Assembly (NCBI GenBank): GCA_023091665.1
Contig: JALJCQ010000013.1
Location: 806,001-870,000 of the forward strand
DNA length: 64,000 nucleotides
Source: Pythium myriotylum
Taxonomy: Eukaryota; Oomycota; Peronosporomycetes; Pythiales; Pythiaceae
Direction: 5' to 3'
Position numbers and translations under genes: made by a program. Shown piece by piece: positions 19,754 to 30,972 of the stretch (positions are counted from its first letter, which is position 1; each line of letters opens with the position of its first letter). The notes under the pieces are model-generated. The model did no database searches. It was not told the origin of the DNA and was given only the letters and a program-made list of their open reading frames with translations.

Positions 19754-21487
19754 TTAGCACCCGTCACCGCCGGCAATCTTCAGACAAGACGTCTTCGATG
19801 AAAATGTCATCACGTTGGTCATCAGCGACCAGCAGAACGCAAATGTCAGATAGAAGATCGTGAGGATGCCAAACAGCTTGCTGCGACCGCCCTTGGCCTT
19901 GAGCTCCTGAGTTTCCTTCTTCTGTGGCGGCAGCCACACCAGGAACACCAGCGAGAACAACTTGAACGCGTAAGCAATGATGTACGCGTACGTGACCTGC
20001 TCGCGCACGTGTCTATCGTCGGTTTGCAGCGACACGTAGTCAATGTCGAAGTTGGCATCCACATTCTTGGTGAGAACAGTGGAGAATGGCGAGGCGACAG
20101 TGGAGACACACGAGATCAGACCGTAGACAGAGGCCTCGTTACCGACGTCGATGATTTCCATGGCTGCGAAGGTCGAGACCACGTATCCAACACTGTACGG
20201 TAAGTTTTCGAGGATCGGGCCACCGAGCCAGAACCACTGTGCTCGGTAAACGTTCCAGATCGTGAAAAAAGTCGGGATTGAGTCGATGATGACAACGAGA
20301 ACTTGCGTGACAATAATGATCCACCGCCAGTTCCAGTGGAGGCCGTACTTCTTAGTCATCCACCAGCCAAATGACATGAGCAAGTATCCGATAATTGTCG
20401 CCGTCTGGCTGTTGAGCGGTGTGACCTTGGCCCAAATGCTCTGAATCGGGTATTGCGCCGTCACGGAGAACCACGCAAACAAATTGCGAAAGAAGCGGAA
20501 CGCTAGAATTTCATACACGACACGTTGCTGCATGAAATCATAGATCGAGGCGAAGATCTTGCGCGACGACTGGCGTTGGGCCTTCTCTTCGGTGATGCAA
20601 AACCACGAGATCGGAATAATGACGAGCGAGGCGACAGCACACACGCCCATGAGAGCGTTGAAGCCCATGCCCGACTCCCACGTGCCACCATAGTCCTTGC
20701 TGTTGAGTCCGAAGCCGATCATCGCGGCTGAGATACTCTGGAAGAGATCTTGGGAGATACAGATCATGGTCTGCGCAGTGCCGCGCACGTTCTCTGCCTC
20801 GCGTTGCGCGAACTCGACAAGAACGCCATCCGACGCCGTGATAGCGATCACGCAGCCCAAGTTGGCAAACGTGAAGAGGAACGCGTACTTCGCACCGGCA
20901 CCAGGAGCGTCCTTGTTTAGCGTCGCCAATTGTTCAGGCGTGAGCGAAGTCTCTGGCACGTACCTCAGACTTGGGTCCGAGTAATATGGGTCCTCCAGCG
21001 GTAGCACGGCCATAAGGAAACACGAAACGAAGGCAATCAACCAGCCGATGACGATGTACGGTCGACGGCGGAAGCCAAAGATCGGGTAGCAGTCCGAGAT
21101 GATACCGAAGAACATCTTCCACGTCCACGGCAGAGCCAACAATGCGCTCACAGACGCTGTCTCGACGCCGGTCATGTGGAGATAGTTGTTGAGCAGCGGG
21201 TAGTTGACACCCCACAGCGAGCCGTAGACGATACCAATGGCTGCGTACTGGGCCAGTAGTCCGATATTCTGTCGGCTGTAGAGATTCGGCGTGCCGCCAG
21301 GTCGCAAGGCACCATCTTCGAGCACGTCGGGTGTCTTGACCTCTTTGTACTTGTCTTCCACCGTGAGGCCGGCCGTGCTGGAGAGCCGCTGCTCGCTACG
21401 AGCCTGATCCATCTCGTGAAGACTTCGGAGATGAGAGTTGAGCTGGGAGACGAAGATTTGCGAATGAACCGGAGGAATGAGTGGCAA
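19754..21487 (-). CDS. Folate-biopterin transporter (BT1/FBT) family protein
   Basis: 577 codons without interruption; an alternative Met at 21412 (MDQARSEQ) is the likelier start because the family N-terminus is a short cytosolic region. About 12 membrane spans are visible. The conserved family stretch (GVNYPLLNNY, LPWTWKMFFGIISDCYPIFGFRRRPY split here as motifs LPWTWK, GIISD and GFRRRPY) follows the first spans, and a FAQREAENVRG loop and later a YPIQSIW helix are also present. Family members are MFS-like plasma membrane carriers of folates, pterins or related molecules, often greatly expanded in oomycetes. The substrate of this copy cannot be told. The gene is convergent with the small membrane protein gene, whose stop lies about 175 bases away. 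Confidence 0.92.
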   Translation of the reverse strand: MPLIPPVHSQIFVSQLNSHLRSLHEMDQARSEQRLSSTAGLTVEDKYKEVKTPDVLEDGALRPGGTPNLYSRQNIGLLAQYAAIGIVYGSLWGVNYPLLNNYLHMTGVETASVSALLALPWTWKMFFGIISDCYPIFGFRRRPYIVIGWLIAFVSCFLMAVLPLEDPYYSDPSLRYVPETSLTPEQLATLNKDAPGAGAKYAFLFTFANLGCVIAITASDGVLVEFAQREAENVRGTAQTMICISQDLFQSISAAMIGFGLNSKDYGGTWESGMGFNALMGVCAVASLVIIPISWFCITEEKAQRQSSRKIFASIYDFMQQRVVYEILAFRFFRNLFAWFSVTAQYPIQSIWAKVTPLNSQTATIIGYLLMSFGWWMTKKYGLHWNWRWIIIVTQVLVVIIDSIPTFFTIWNVYRAQWFWLGGPILENLPYSVGYVVSTFAAMEIIDVGNEASVYGLISCVSTVASPFSTVLTKNVDANFDIDYVSLQTDDRHVREQVTYAYIIAYAFKLFSLVFLVWLPPQKKETQELKAKGGRSKLFGILTIFYLTFAFCWSLMTNVMTFSSKTSCLKIAGGDGC

Positions 21488-22661
21488 GTCGTCGCAGAGG
21501 GAAGGAGAAGTGGCCCCGAGAGCGAAGTGAGGCCGACGGAGTGGCTGGGAGATGCCGCATGTGGTCAGTCGCGTTCGTCCCAGTGGTCTTGCCTTATGTG
21601 AGCAGCACGCCCGAGATCAGCTCGTCTGCGTCGAGTGGGCACGCGCCTCGCTTCCAATCGGCCTGCGGTTTCGTAGGGAGACAGAAGATCAGCCTCGCGA
21701 CGCGTGACTCGCGCCAATCGGATTTGTCCCCGGGCTGCAAGTCGGCATCTCAAGGAGATGGGCAGGTATCGACCTTCCAAAATGCATATGTGTCGGCTGA
21801 CAAGCTGCCATCACAAATTCTTATTCGTGTGCAATCGCACCAGAATGGCGAACAAGGACGACCTCTTATGGTGTATATTTCGACAGTAAACGATGGAAAG
21901 GCACTCAGGTCGATTAGAGGAGACCCCAGAAGCGTGATCGTCCCCGCCATCGTCGTTGGTCTCCACTCTCGCAATCGTCAAGGCGCTCTCGTAATCGTCG
22001 TAAACACCACTGGTGAGTGTACTGACTTGGGAGAAGGTCTCTAGGGTCCACATGCGCGACTCGAGATGAAAGCGTTGGCGTCGAGCGAAGGTCTCTGAGG
22101 GAGGCCCCCCACGCCTATCGCAGCACCTGCAGCGACTGGCTCAGCATACTTCGCTTCTACGGTGAGAAGGGCGTCCACGAAATGCACGTCCCACCTTTGT
22201 TTCCACCACCAAAGTTGTCCCCCTCGGTTGTCTTCGGGACTCCAAATCCACTTGGCCGACAGAGACACCCACTGATCAGCAATATCATGCCTACTTCACC
22301 ATCGCACTGGCAACGTGGAGGAAGAGGAAGCAATGGTTGAGACGAATCGCACCACCGGGACGGAGAGTGGGAAGTGTGGACAGCGTGGCACTATCTCCGG
22401 TGCTCAAACTGTCGGACTAGAACACACAGATATACGGCAAGGAGAGTGCGAGAACATCAACTATGGAGCAGGTCGAGAACATAGAGCTGTCATAGCGGCA
22501 GATGCCTGTATAATCGATCTTTGAGAGTGGTCAACCTAGCCACGAGACAAATGTGCAACGTGCGGCGAGAAGTATCATCAACATGAATATGGACGTTGGA
22601 GACAGATTATTCGGTCCGTATTATGTGGTAGAGTTCTCCACACGTCAGCCAAAACATCGAC
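21488..22661. other. Intergenic, no recognisable gene
   Basis: Overlapping short frames on both strands, none with domains. This probably holds the FBT promoter and the downstream region of the truncated lipase paralogue. Confidence 0.45.
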
Positions 22662-23993
22662 TTACAAAGTCCTATGAGTATTTTTCGGCAACGCACCACC
22701 GATAGGGACGTCAGTTAAAGAGAGAGGCACTCGTGTAGCGATCGTCTCTACGACCTTCTTCCCCGGGTAACTTCCTTCACAGATCTCATGCTGAAGATCC
22801 GGTCCCATGCTGCCCTTGAGTGGCGGACTAAGTGAGACCCATGAAGATGTGCTGCCCAGCTTACACTTGCCCGCGATCTCGGCGTAGGCGATCATGAGGT
22901 TGCCCATCGAGTGGGTGATCACGATTGTGTTCTCGATCGACCCCGTCGCCGAGTTGCTTGACGGACTCATTGACAGCGCGTGACCACAGACTTTGTCGGC
23001 GAGCGAGTCGTCGTACCAAGCGTAGTCGACCGTATTGAGAACGGCAAACTTGACTGACGAACAGCAAGGCGCATGGTTCTTGATGTTGCCAAACTCACTG
23101 AAGCTGTCCTGCAGTCCGCCATCACTCGTGACGCCCATCCCATGGAAGAAAATGCACGGTCGCGGCTGGCTCTTGCACGAGCAAGACGAGGCCTGGAGCT
23201 CCAGCTTGCGGTCCTTACGAGACAAAACACGTGACACCGAGTCAGCGGTTGCAGAGGCAAACGCGTCGAGTACAGTCAGCTTTCTGTTCGTCGAAGCAGG
23301 AACCTTTGAGGTTGTAGAAGCCGAGACGTTGGAAGGCGTAGGAATCGAGAATGTCGTGGTCACCGACGTGCGAACCTCGACATCAAAGTCCTCGCTATAA
23401 AGGCGAACGCCAGAGACCTCGTCCGACTCAAAACCACACAACACATAGTCCACACCACTGAAACGACCGTGGAACAGCTGCGTCGTCGATGGACAATCGA
23501 TCGCCTGTGTCGTCTCCACCGAGTCGATCGGCGTCGCCGCCGCGATCGACTCCAACAGCTCGTGGATCGGAGGCAACTCCGACGACGGCACCACCGACGC
23601 CGACGCCGTCGACGACGACGCGTCGCCGCTTGTCTCGGTCTCATAGTACGCGACTCCATCGACGAGCTTGTACGTGTGGGTCGTCTCTCCGTCGACGAAG
23701 GTGGCGACGCCGTTGAACTCGAAGACGTTGTTGTTGATGGATCCGTTGGCCGACGGCTGCACGAGCACGGCGAAGTCGGTGTGTCCGTGGATCTTCATGG
23801 AGTCTCTCTTGGCGTGGAAGAGCATTTGTAGCGTGGGTTGTGCTTGGAGCTGTCGCAGTGTGCGGTGGTGTGCGAGTCGCGCGTGGACGTGGGTTTGGAA
23901 GTCGGCGACGTGGAGCACGGCGAGCAGCGAGAGCAGCGCGGCGGCGGCGAGGGCCGCGGTGAGAGCGGCCTTGGAACGTGGTGTGTCTACCAT
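22662..23993 (-). CDS. Secreted lipase-like alpha/beta hydrolase, C-terminally truncated paralogue
   Basis: 443 codons. A hydrophobic N-terminal segment (residues about 8-30, Ala/Leu-rich) suggests a signal peptide or anchor. A Ser/Thr-rich linker lies near 210-235. The hydrolase part has CIFFHGMG (oxyanion region) and ITHSMGN with the nucleophile Ser. Compared with its paralogue at 24511-26249, the reading diverges after CEGSY and stops early, so the acid/His part of the triad and the C-terminal Trp-rich tail are lost. Its first about 190 codons are identical at DNA level to the paralogue, while the middle differs clearly. It may be a non-functional truncated copy or have a downstream exon I could not define. 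Confidence 0.65.
   Translation of the reverse strand: MVDTPRSKAALTAALAAAALLSLLAVLHVADFQTHVHARLAHHRTLRQLQAQPTLQMLFHAKRDSMKIHGHTDFAVLVQPSANGSINNNVFEFNGVATFVDGETTHTYKLVDGVAYYETETSGDASSSTASASVVPSSELPPIHELLESIAAATPIDSVETTQAIDCPSTTQLFHGRFSGVDYVLCGFESDEVSGVRLYSEDFDVEVRTSVTTTFSIPTPSNVSASTTSKVPASTNRKLTVLDAFASATADSVSRVLSRKDRKLELQASSCSCKSQPRPCIFFHGMGVTSDGGLQDSFSEFGNIKNHAPCCSSVKFAVLNTVDYAWYDDSLADKVCGHALSMSPSSNSATGSIENTIVITHSMGNLMIAYAEIAGKCKLGSTSSWVSLSPPLKGSMGPDLQHEICEGSYPGKKVVETIATRVPLSLTDVPIGGALPKNTHRTL
23410..23975. repeat. 566-bp identical tract, copy 1 (putative gene conversion)
   Basis: Matches 25666-26231 at a constant offset of 2256 bases with no gap. The sequences diverge abruptly on both sides, although both copies encode homologous protein there. 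An abrupt identity block inside a diverged pair is the usual sign of gene conversion. Confidence 0.8.
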
Positions 23994-24510
23994 GGCTCCT
24001 GCGCCGATGGCGAGAGATTGGGTTGTGGCTCACGGACTGGGTGAAGCTGAAGTTGTAGAGTTGGCTGAACTTCGGCAAGGTGTTCGTGAAGAGCTAACTG
24101 TGCCTCTTAGGATCGAGTATTGAGGGTCTACGTGTCCAATCTAGTGTCCTTTCGTGTGTTGATAGGTGTCCATGTATGTGATGATAGAGGTATCGCCCCC
24201 ACGAGATTGCTTGATGGGTGCAGCACACTCGACCATGGGTGCGAGAAGCGGCCATCAAATCTCCACAGCGCAAAGAGCGTTCGTGGGACTTCAAGGTTGG
24301 ACTTCAAAACGATTAGTGCACGATCTGAAGCAGAGGAACCAGTGCGGTTGCCCAGGCAGGATGCCTGATGGGCATGTCTCAACTATCAGTCGACGAAGTC
24401 AACAAGCGACGATACTTGGTGGCATCCGCCGTATGGCGCCGGAGGTCCTGGTTTTGAGCAATCGGATAGTGGACGAAGCGGCGAAACAGTTATGTATTTG
24501 GGCTGGTGTC
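23994..24510. other. Spacer between lipase paralogues
   Basis: Contains the promoter of the truncated paralogue and the 3' flank of the intact one. No gene is recognised; the minus-strand frame continuing past 24511 is only read-through of an unspliced intron. Confidence 0.45.
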
Positions 24511-26249
24511 TTAGAGAGCGAGGCACTCAAACCACTTGACGGGCTTCTGTGCATTGTCGAACCAGGCATCGCCATTCTTAAAGGTCGTGTCGGCGTGGTT
24601 GAGCTTGGCGCGATAGAACGTGTTCGACCAGTCTTCCCCAAACTGGCTCGGCGATAGGTTGCCGATGCAGCTCTGGAATTCCACCTGAGACAGGGAGCCA
24701 GTTCAATTAACGTGTACCAGACCAGGAACAGACACTTGCCACTTACCACGCCGTCATTCTCCTTGGACTTGTGTGGGAGGATGGATCCGCCGAGAAGCAA
24801 CCCGGCCCAGTCGCTCGAGAGGAGACCATTGAATTTATAGCCGCACACACCAGCCGTGACACGCTTTTGGTGGACGAACTGGGCCGCGTTGTACTGCGCG
24901 TTGAGCTTGGCGCTCGAGAACTCACCGCCTTCGTACGTCAGCGCCTGGCGAGCGCGACTCTGCGGGCACTGTCCGAAGAGCGCCACCACGGCAGCCACGA
25001 TTTCCTTGGCAAAGTAATCACCTTCACAGATTTGCTGCTGGAAGTCCGACCCCATGCTGCCCTTGAACGGGCCACTGAGCGAGACCCAGGACGACGTGCT
25101 GCCCAACTTACACTTGCCCGAGGCCTCAGCGTGCGCGACCATGAGGTTGCCCATCGAGTGGGCAATCACGATCGTGTCTTCGATCGTACCCGTCGTCTTG
25201 TCGCTGGTTGGGCTCATCGACAGCGCATACCCACAGGCCTTGTCCACGAGTGAGGCGTTGTTCCATGCGAAGTCGACCGTGTTGAGCACAGCAAACTTCA
25301 CGGTCGAGCAGCACGGCGCGTGCTTCTTGATGTCACCGAAGAAGTCGTAGTCGTCGAGCAGGCCACCGTCGGCCTTGATGTCCATACCGTGGAAGAAGAT
25401 GCACGGTCGGGGCTTGCTCTTGCACGTGCACGTCGCGGCCTGGAGCTCCAGCTTGCGTTCCGTGCGAGGAGAGAGCATGCGCGCCACTGAGTCAGCAGTC
25501 GCATGCGTGACAGCGTCCATCAGCATCGAAGTCGACAAGCGACGAGTCGACGCAGGCACCTTATCAGTTGTAGCGCTAGTGTCCACCGACGTGGGCTTGG
25601 TGATCACAGCGGACGAGACCGACGTGCGAATCTCAACGTTAAAGTCCTCGCTGTACAGACGCATACCAGAGACCTCGTCCGACTCAAAACCACACAACAC
25701 ATAGTCCACACCACTGAAACGACCGTGGAACAGCTGCGTCGTCGATGGACAATCGATCGCCTGTGTCGTCTCCACCGAGTCGATCGGCGTCGCCGCCGCG
25801 ATCGACTCCAACAGCTCGTGGATCGGAGGCAACTCCGACGACGGCACCACCGACGCCGACGCCGTCGACGACGACGCGTCGCCGCTTGTCTCGGTCTCAT
25901 AGTACGCGACTCCATCGACGAGCTTGTACGTGTGGGTCGTCTCTCCGTCGACGAAGGTGGCGACGCCGTTGAACTCGAAGACGTTGTTGTTGATGGATCC
26001 GTTGGCCGACGGCTGCACGAGCACGGCGAAGTCGGTGTGTCCGTGGATCTTCATGGAGTCTCTCTTGGCGTGGAAGAGCATTTGTAGCGTGGGTTGTGCT
26101 TGGAGCTGTCGCAGTGTGCGGTGGTGTGCGAGTCGCGCGTGGACGTGGGTTTGGAAGTCGGCGACGTGGAGCACGGCGAGCAGCGAGAGCAGCGCGGCGG
26201 CGGCGAGGGCCGCGGTGAGAGCGGCCTTGGAGCGGGATGTGGTCGTCAT
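24511..26249 (-). CDS. Secreted lipase-like alpha/beta hydrolase, two exons
   Basis: Exon 1 is 26249-24747 and exon 2 is 24684-24511. The 62-base intron has GTAAGT at its donor and CTCAG at its acceptor and keeps phase 0, giving 558 residues. The start ATG is the one before a basic TTTSRSKAALTAALAAA segment, i.e. a signal peptide. A Ser/Thr-rich linker is followed by CIFFHGMD, then AHSMGN with the nucleophile Ser, and a conserved C-terminal region ending in WFECLAL. The motif order fits class-3/LCAT-like or DUF-type secreted lipases; substrate unknown. Reading straight through the intron gives a false 3' extension. It sits head-to-tail with a truncated paralogue at 22662-23993, so this is a tandem duplication. 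Confidence 0.8.
24685..24746 (-). other. Intron of lipase-like gene
   Basis: 62 bases, minus-strand GTAAGT...CTCAG, pyrimidine-rich before the acceptor. Removing it joins GVV and EFQSC in frame. Confidence 0.8.
25666..26231. repeat. 566-bp identical tract, copy 2 (putative gene conversion)
   Basis: Partner of 23410-23975. It spans the signal peptide and the first about 190 codons of the intact paralogue. Confidence 0.8.
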
Positions 26250-27850
26250 GGCACTAGCGGAGGCCGCGGCGGATTGGAGACTGATGGGCTCGGCGTCTCG
26301 GCAGCGTGTCGTGGAGGATGGAGGCCCGCCTCTGAGCTCTTGCTTCGATGCATGGGGAACGGCTTGCTTGATGCCAGGAAAGTCACACCGCAAGAGATCT
26401 AATCAAGTCCTGGCGATGGATTAGGAGAGGTTTTTTTGGAAGAGCATGGTTGGGACGGGGTGCACGCTGGAAGAAAGCGTATTAATGATAACAGGTAGTT
26501 GCACTCGTCTCTGTTGGCATCAAAGCATCACGTGGTGCGTCTCAACGCCGAGAGTCCGGCCAATTTTCAGGCGGAAACAGGACCGTAATCGGACGTCACA
26601 GTCCAAGATCGTGACAGCTTTGACTGGGCGGCATCACCGGACGACGGAAGTCCGCTTGCGTGACGCCGACGCGGGCTCTGACGCGAGTGGCGCTAAGCAT
26701 CAGCAGTACTGAAGTGACAGTCACGAGACGCCGACTGGCAGTTCCATCTGAGGTGGAGCCAGCAATGGGGCAGGTGCTCGAAAACCGAGAAGAGGATCTC
26801 GAGATCGTCAGAGATACTGTACATACTGTAACTGAGACCCGACGCTGTAGGACCCGTTGATCGAATTGATGGAAGCAAAATGCACAGGACCCGCAAAAAA
26901 ACACCTCTTAAAACCAATGTGGATGGCAACATCTCATCAACGGGCACAAGCCACTCGTCGCTGTACACTTCCTATGAGAAAGGATCAACCTCCAATACCG
27001 ACCGCACGCTCACGTCGTCCACGTTGGGTATGAACTCAGCTCAGCCCGTTGCATGCACAAAATGATGATGATGATGCAAGTAAAGTCTGCTACTGTTATG
27101 TTCAACGTGAGTTCTCTGATGCAATACATTTGTTATGTCACTGCATTCTTGCACTCAGTTCGTCGCTTCAAGGTGACTCGGGTCATCGCATCAGACCATC
27201 ATGTGAAGCGAAGTGCTCACACAATGTTATATAAGCGCCCCGCTGAAAAAAAAGCCTAGTCCGCTGCACGTAGTTGCTCTTCTGAACATGCGGGACAGCA
27301 AAGACAGCAACTTGCCGTTGTTGATCGCCAAACGCGTTAGACTGCATTTCTCGAAAGTCTAGGCCATACTGTAGCACGACCTGGGACGTTTGATCGTGTC
27401 GACTGTCACGGGAATGAAACGAAATCAGCACGTCTGCGAGGTATCGATTTATAGGTAGTGAAATTCGCTTCAGTCGGGGAGCACTGCAGGCATATTGGGA
27501 GGACCAAGCACCGAGATTACGCCGGAAACAATACTGTGAACTGAGTTGTTAACAGACTCTTCGAAAACTACTGTCATGGGGCAGCAGGGCAGTGGATGCA
27601 TGATCGAGATTAATATGGCCGTGCGATGCCAAGGAAGCTACAGATAGTCAAAGTCAGAGCAGTTCTATCTGAAATCAAATAAATATATCACGCTACTAAC
27701 GTCAATGTCGTCTTTGTAGTAGAGAGCAAGTAGAGTCTCGATACGCTATTCATATCATCATAACGCTAAAAATATCCAGAGAAGGTGACTGCTTTCACAG
27801 ATTTTTGCGAGGTATCAGCAGAAGTGTGAGAAAATTCCGAGTATGATATC
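26250..27850. other. Intergenic, no recognisable gene
   Basis: Short conflicting frames only. Includes the promoter of the lipase-like gene and the 3' flank of the glucanase. A short ATGATG run is present near 27060. Confidence 0.45.
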
Positions 27851-29184
27851 TTAGAAATTCCGGAGCGAGAATTGCTGCGTGGGTGTGAGTGTGAAACATA
27901 GGTGGAGCTGCTGGTTGCTGCTGTCAAGGCACAGTCCCGTGTGAATTGCGTGCTCGAGCTGCTCGGTCCCTGCAATGTACTTCCACTTTTGGTTTGCGTC
28001 TGTGTCCAAACACAAGTCGGTGCGTACGATGCTTCCGGGGAGCGACTGAGTGGCGGTCAAGCAGCGGTCGCTATTGAGCGAGCGGATCTGGCCCTTGGTC
28101 TCGTCGAAGAACCACTGGTAACGCAGACTCGCTAGCTTCTCAGTGGATGCAGCGATGAGCTCGATTCCCGTGACTTGTTCAGTGTGGTTCGAATTAAAGC
28201 TCTCGGCGAGATAGTTGCCACACGAAGCCTGGAACGTGACACGCGGTGGAGGTGTGAGATCGAGGCCCCGGAAGCTTCCTTTGAACTGGCGATCAAGCGT
28301 CATGACACCAAACGTTTTTTTCAACTTCAGCGTCTTTATAATCGGTCTCGAAGGCCTGGAACCAATAGTAGTGGAGGTTCTGCGCAGAAGCCTGGCGGTT
28401 AAAGTCTTCAAAGTACTTCTTCTGGTTCGCGAGAGTCGCCACTCCTGTCGTCTCGTTATAGAGACCCACCGACTTTCCGTTCGAGGCCCAGCCAGTCTCG
28501 CCGACGATGAACTCTTTGCCGATCGCCTCGGCTTGGATTCGGAGGCCGCGCATCTTGTCAAGCATGGTTGTCGTCGCGTTCGTGATATCCACACCATCCC
28601 AGAATGAAAAGTGGTTCACTGAAATGTAGTCGACAACATCCAGCAATTGAGGATACTTGTAGTATGAGCTGAGCGTGTCTGCGATCGTGAGCTTGACGTG
28701 GTCCTTGCCATACTTCTTGAGTAGACTACGGACCTGGTTGAAGTAATCGATGGCCTTGTCGACCGAGTAGTCTTTTCGGTAGAGAGCCTCACTTCCGACG
28801 ATTATTGCTTCCACGGTGTCATCGATCTTGCCAGCTTGGATCACTCGTTCGAGCCTGGGCAGTAGCGTATTGTTGAAGTATTCATCATCCGAGGGCCACA
28901 AGCCGATGGCAACCTTGATCTTGCCGCAAGCTGCGTCCAGGACATCAGCCGTGGCACACGCGCCTTCCTGGAGCGCATAGGTGCGTACACGTTCGGCGAT
29001 GGTCGAGAGCTTTTCGATGTCCGCGGCAACCTCGCTAGCATTCTTGCAGCGGATCTCAGCAGGAAAGCTGTTCTTGTCCTTGTTGCGATCGTAGTTGATG
29101 CCATAGAGTTTGTGGGATGGACCGAGCTCAGCGGCTGGAGACTGACGCAAGAGCGAGCAGCGCAAAGAGAGCAGAGACCTTCAT
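27851..29184 (-). pseudogene. GH17 beta-1,3-glucanase with ricin-type lectin tail, two frame breaks
   Basis: The minus-strand ATG at 29184 begins a signal peptide (MKVSALFALLALASVSS). The reading must then change frame near 29125 to enter the GH17 domain (YGINYD, general acid Glu in IIVGSEAL, nucleophile Glu in IVGETGWASNG). The domain ends at VEK, where the T7 run at 28315-28321 forces another change into a C-terminal beta-trefoil module with repeated CL...QKW / LCLD patterns as in ricin-B/CBM13 lectins, stopping at 27851. GH17 enzymes cut beta-1,3-glucan, the main oomycete wall polymer, or plant callose. Key catalytic residues are intact. One break is in a homopolymer, so a sequencing error is possible; if real, this is a pseudogene. 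Confidence 0.8.
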
Positions 29185-30583
29185 GTGTTGAGGCGAAGTC
29201 TGCCCAACCAAGGGAGAAATGCGAACTGGACCCTGGCGCGAAACCCACGCATGGAGGAGGTATACTGCCTTTCGGCTGGGCAGCTTCATAAAATCGGAGC
29301 AAGCATTGCTGATCTCGTTAGTACACACATCAGATCAATGGATGTCGGAGCCCCATAGTCTCCGAAAATTGTTGTTGTCTACACAACACATGGGGGGAAG
29401 ACAGGCGCCCAATTGATTCGTCTTCGGAATGGACTCATCATCTGAAGAAAAAGTGGGATGGTTTGTCGTAACTCCAGCAGGTTTGTCATCCAAACGAGCA
29501 AATTTCAAATCTAAGTACAGTGCAGTAGTTAACCATTCAAGTTAACGATCTATGTGCCCAACACAAGATGGAGGCTGAAACATGCGCGACCGAGCCTGGG
29601 GGTGAATGGATGTTGACGCCGTCTGCGCGAGCTCTAATACCGGCAGAGAAATGCCGATTCTCCGCCAACGCCTCTTGCTGAGCCTGTTCTCCACGTCGAA
29701 ACACCCCCTGAAAATTACGATGAAATTTTCACTGACGTTCTGAACTCGCGTAATTTACAGGGTCTCCCAACGACCGCTCTCCATATCAGAGCTGAGATAT
29801 TGGCGACGAAAGGTATACGCCTGAACGACGAAGTTCATCCTCCGTCAACTGAAGAAGATGAACTGCAGCTTCATCAAGGGCAGGAAGCGCGACCCACGCG
29901 CCGAAGACGCTGGAACTGTGAACTTCAGGTCAGCCTACCTCGCAAAAAAAGCTACCGCCGCGTCCAGCGAGAAGAGAAACGTTACAGAGAGGAGCAGAAG
30001 CGGGAGGACAACTAAAAATCAATTCTAGCAGGATATCTGAAGTATGTGGTTATTAAATGTTAAGGTTCAAAAATATTCTTTGAAGTTTTCAGGAATTGCC
30101 AGCTGGCGGCAACAGCTGTTTGGAGGTTCGCAAGTTTTCCGAGGGCCCTGCTCCGAGTGACCCCCCCTTGCGTGATCACAGCTGACAGGTTGTTTATGAA
30201 TCACGGGTGATGAGACACTCTGGAGATATGTGTGGTTTACTAATTTAGAGGTAAAATCCACGGAGGCTGTCCACATGCGCTGGCTGACAGGAACGAGTTT
30301 TTTCCAGCCATTTCTAATGAACGATCGAGAGATCCCGTCCCAAGCCTCCATCTAGTGACTGCAGCACATTTACATGGCGCGACGGACTGATCTCCACTAT
30401 CTTGTGCGAATGGTGAAGCTCAAAACTAACACCGTATCCGCTCCCGAGGGTCGTGATGACCGGTGGGGTGCTCGTAAGGTTCAATGCTTGTTCCAAAATG
30501 CAACAAAGTTCGCAAAAACCAACAGACAGAATATCATGGATATTCTCGGCGCTCTTTCGAGCGCCTCTCATTTACGAATAACG
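29185..30583. other. Mostly empty, one basic short frame
   Basis: A 71-codon frame at 29800-30015 is rich in Arg/Lys/Glu and opens from ATG, but has no recognised features. A GAAATGCCGATTCTCC stretch before it may be decayed element DNA. No strong gene is seen. Confidence 0.35.
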
Positions 30584-30972
30584 GCGACAACCTAGACGAC
30601 GACGTCAGCCGTCGCCGTCTCGCTGTGCCTGTCGTAGCCGTCGTGGCTGGATTCAACATCGCTTCCGCCGCCGCGCCGATCGTCGCCAATATCCTCAAGG
30701 GCTCCAAGAAGGAGTGCCATTAACTCGCGTGCTGGATCGCCTCCGAGTCGCGCACGTGCGCTATCAGCGCGGCCGAGCGCGTGCAGAACGAGGTCACCAA
30801 GGGTCGCGGTCGCTACACCTATGACACCTACGAGTCGGGAGGTCTGTGGGCCCGCTACTGGCGCACGCAGTTCGAGCCGCAGGACCGCGGAGAGGTCGCC
30901 TCGGGCAACTGCACCGACAACGTCCCTTTCACCGTCAGCAACTGTCAGACGACGGGGCGGGTCAAGTGCTAG
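30584..30972 (+). pseudogene. Truncated copy of cysteine-rich secreted family
   Basis: Homologous to the last about 125 codons of the genes at 49154-50086 and 57260-58213. Homology starts abruptly at 30584 (GACAACCTAGACGAC), so the signal peptide and repeat region are missing. An in-frame TAA at 30721-30723 replaces the CAA codon of the other copies inside the cysteine domain. The rest of the domain (LACW, WARYWRTQF, closing Cys) is intact to the stop at 30970-30972. Confidence 0.85.

Noticed and set aside
23469..23831. Arg-rich plus-strand frame opposite the lipase-like gene (and its twin at 25503-26087)
   Set aside because: It is the antisense shadow of a GC-rich, repeat-biased coding region and is identical in both copies only because the DNA is identical.
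24399..24510. C-terminal extension of the intact lipase-like gene
   Set aside because: Results from reading through the 62-base intron; splicing gives a conserved tail ending at 24511.
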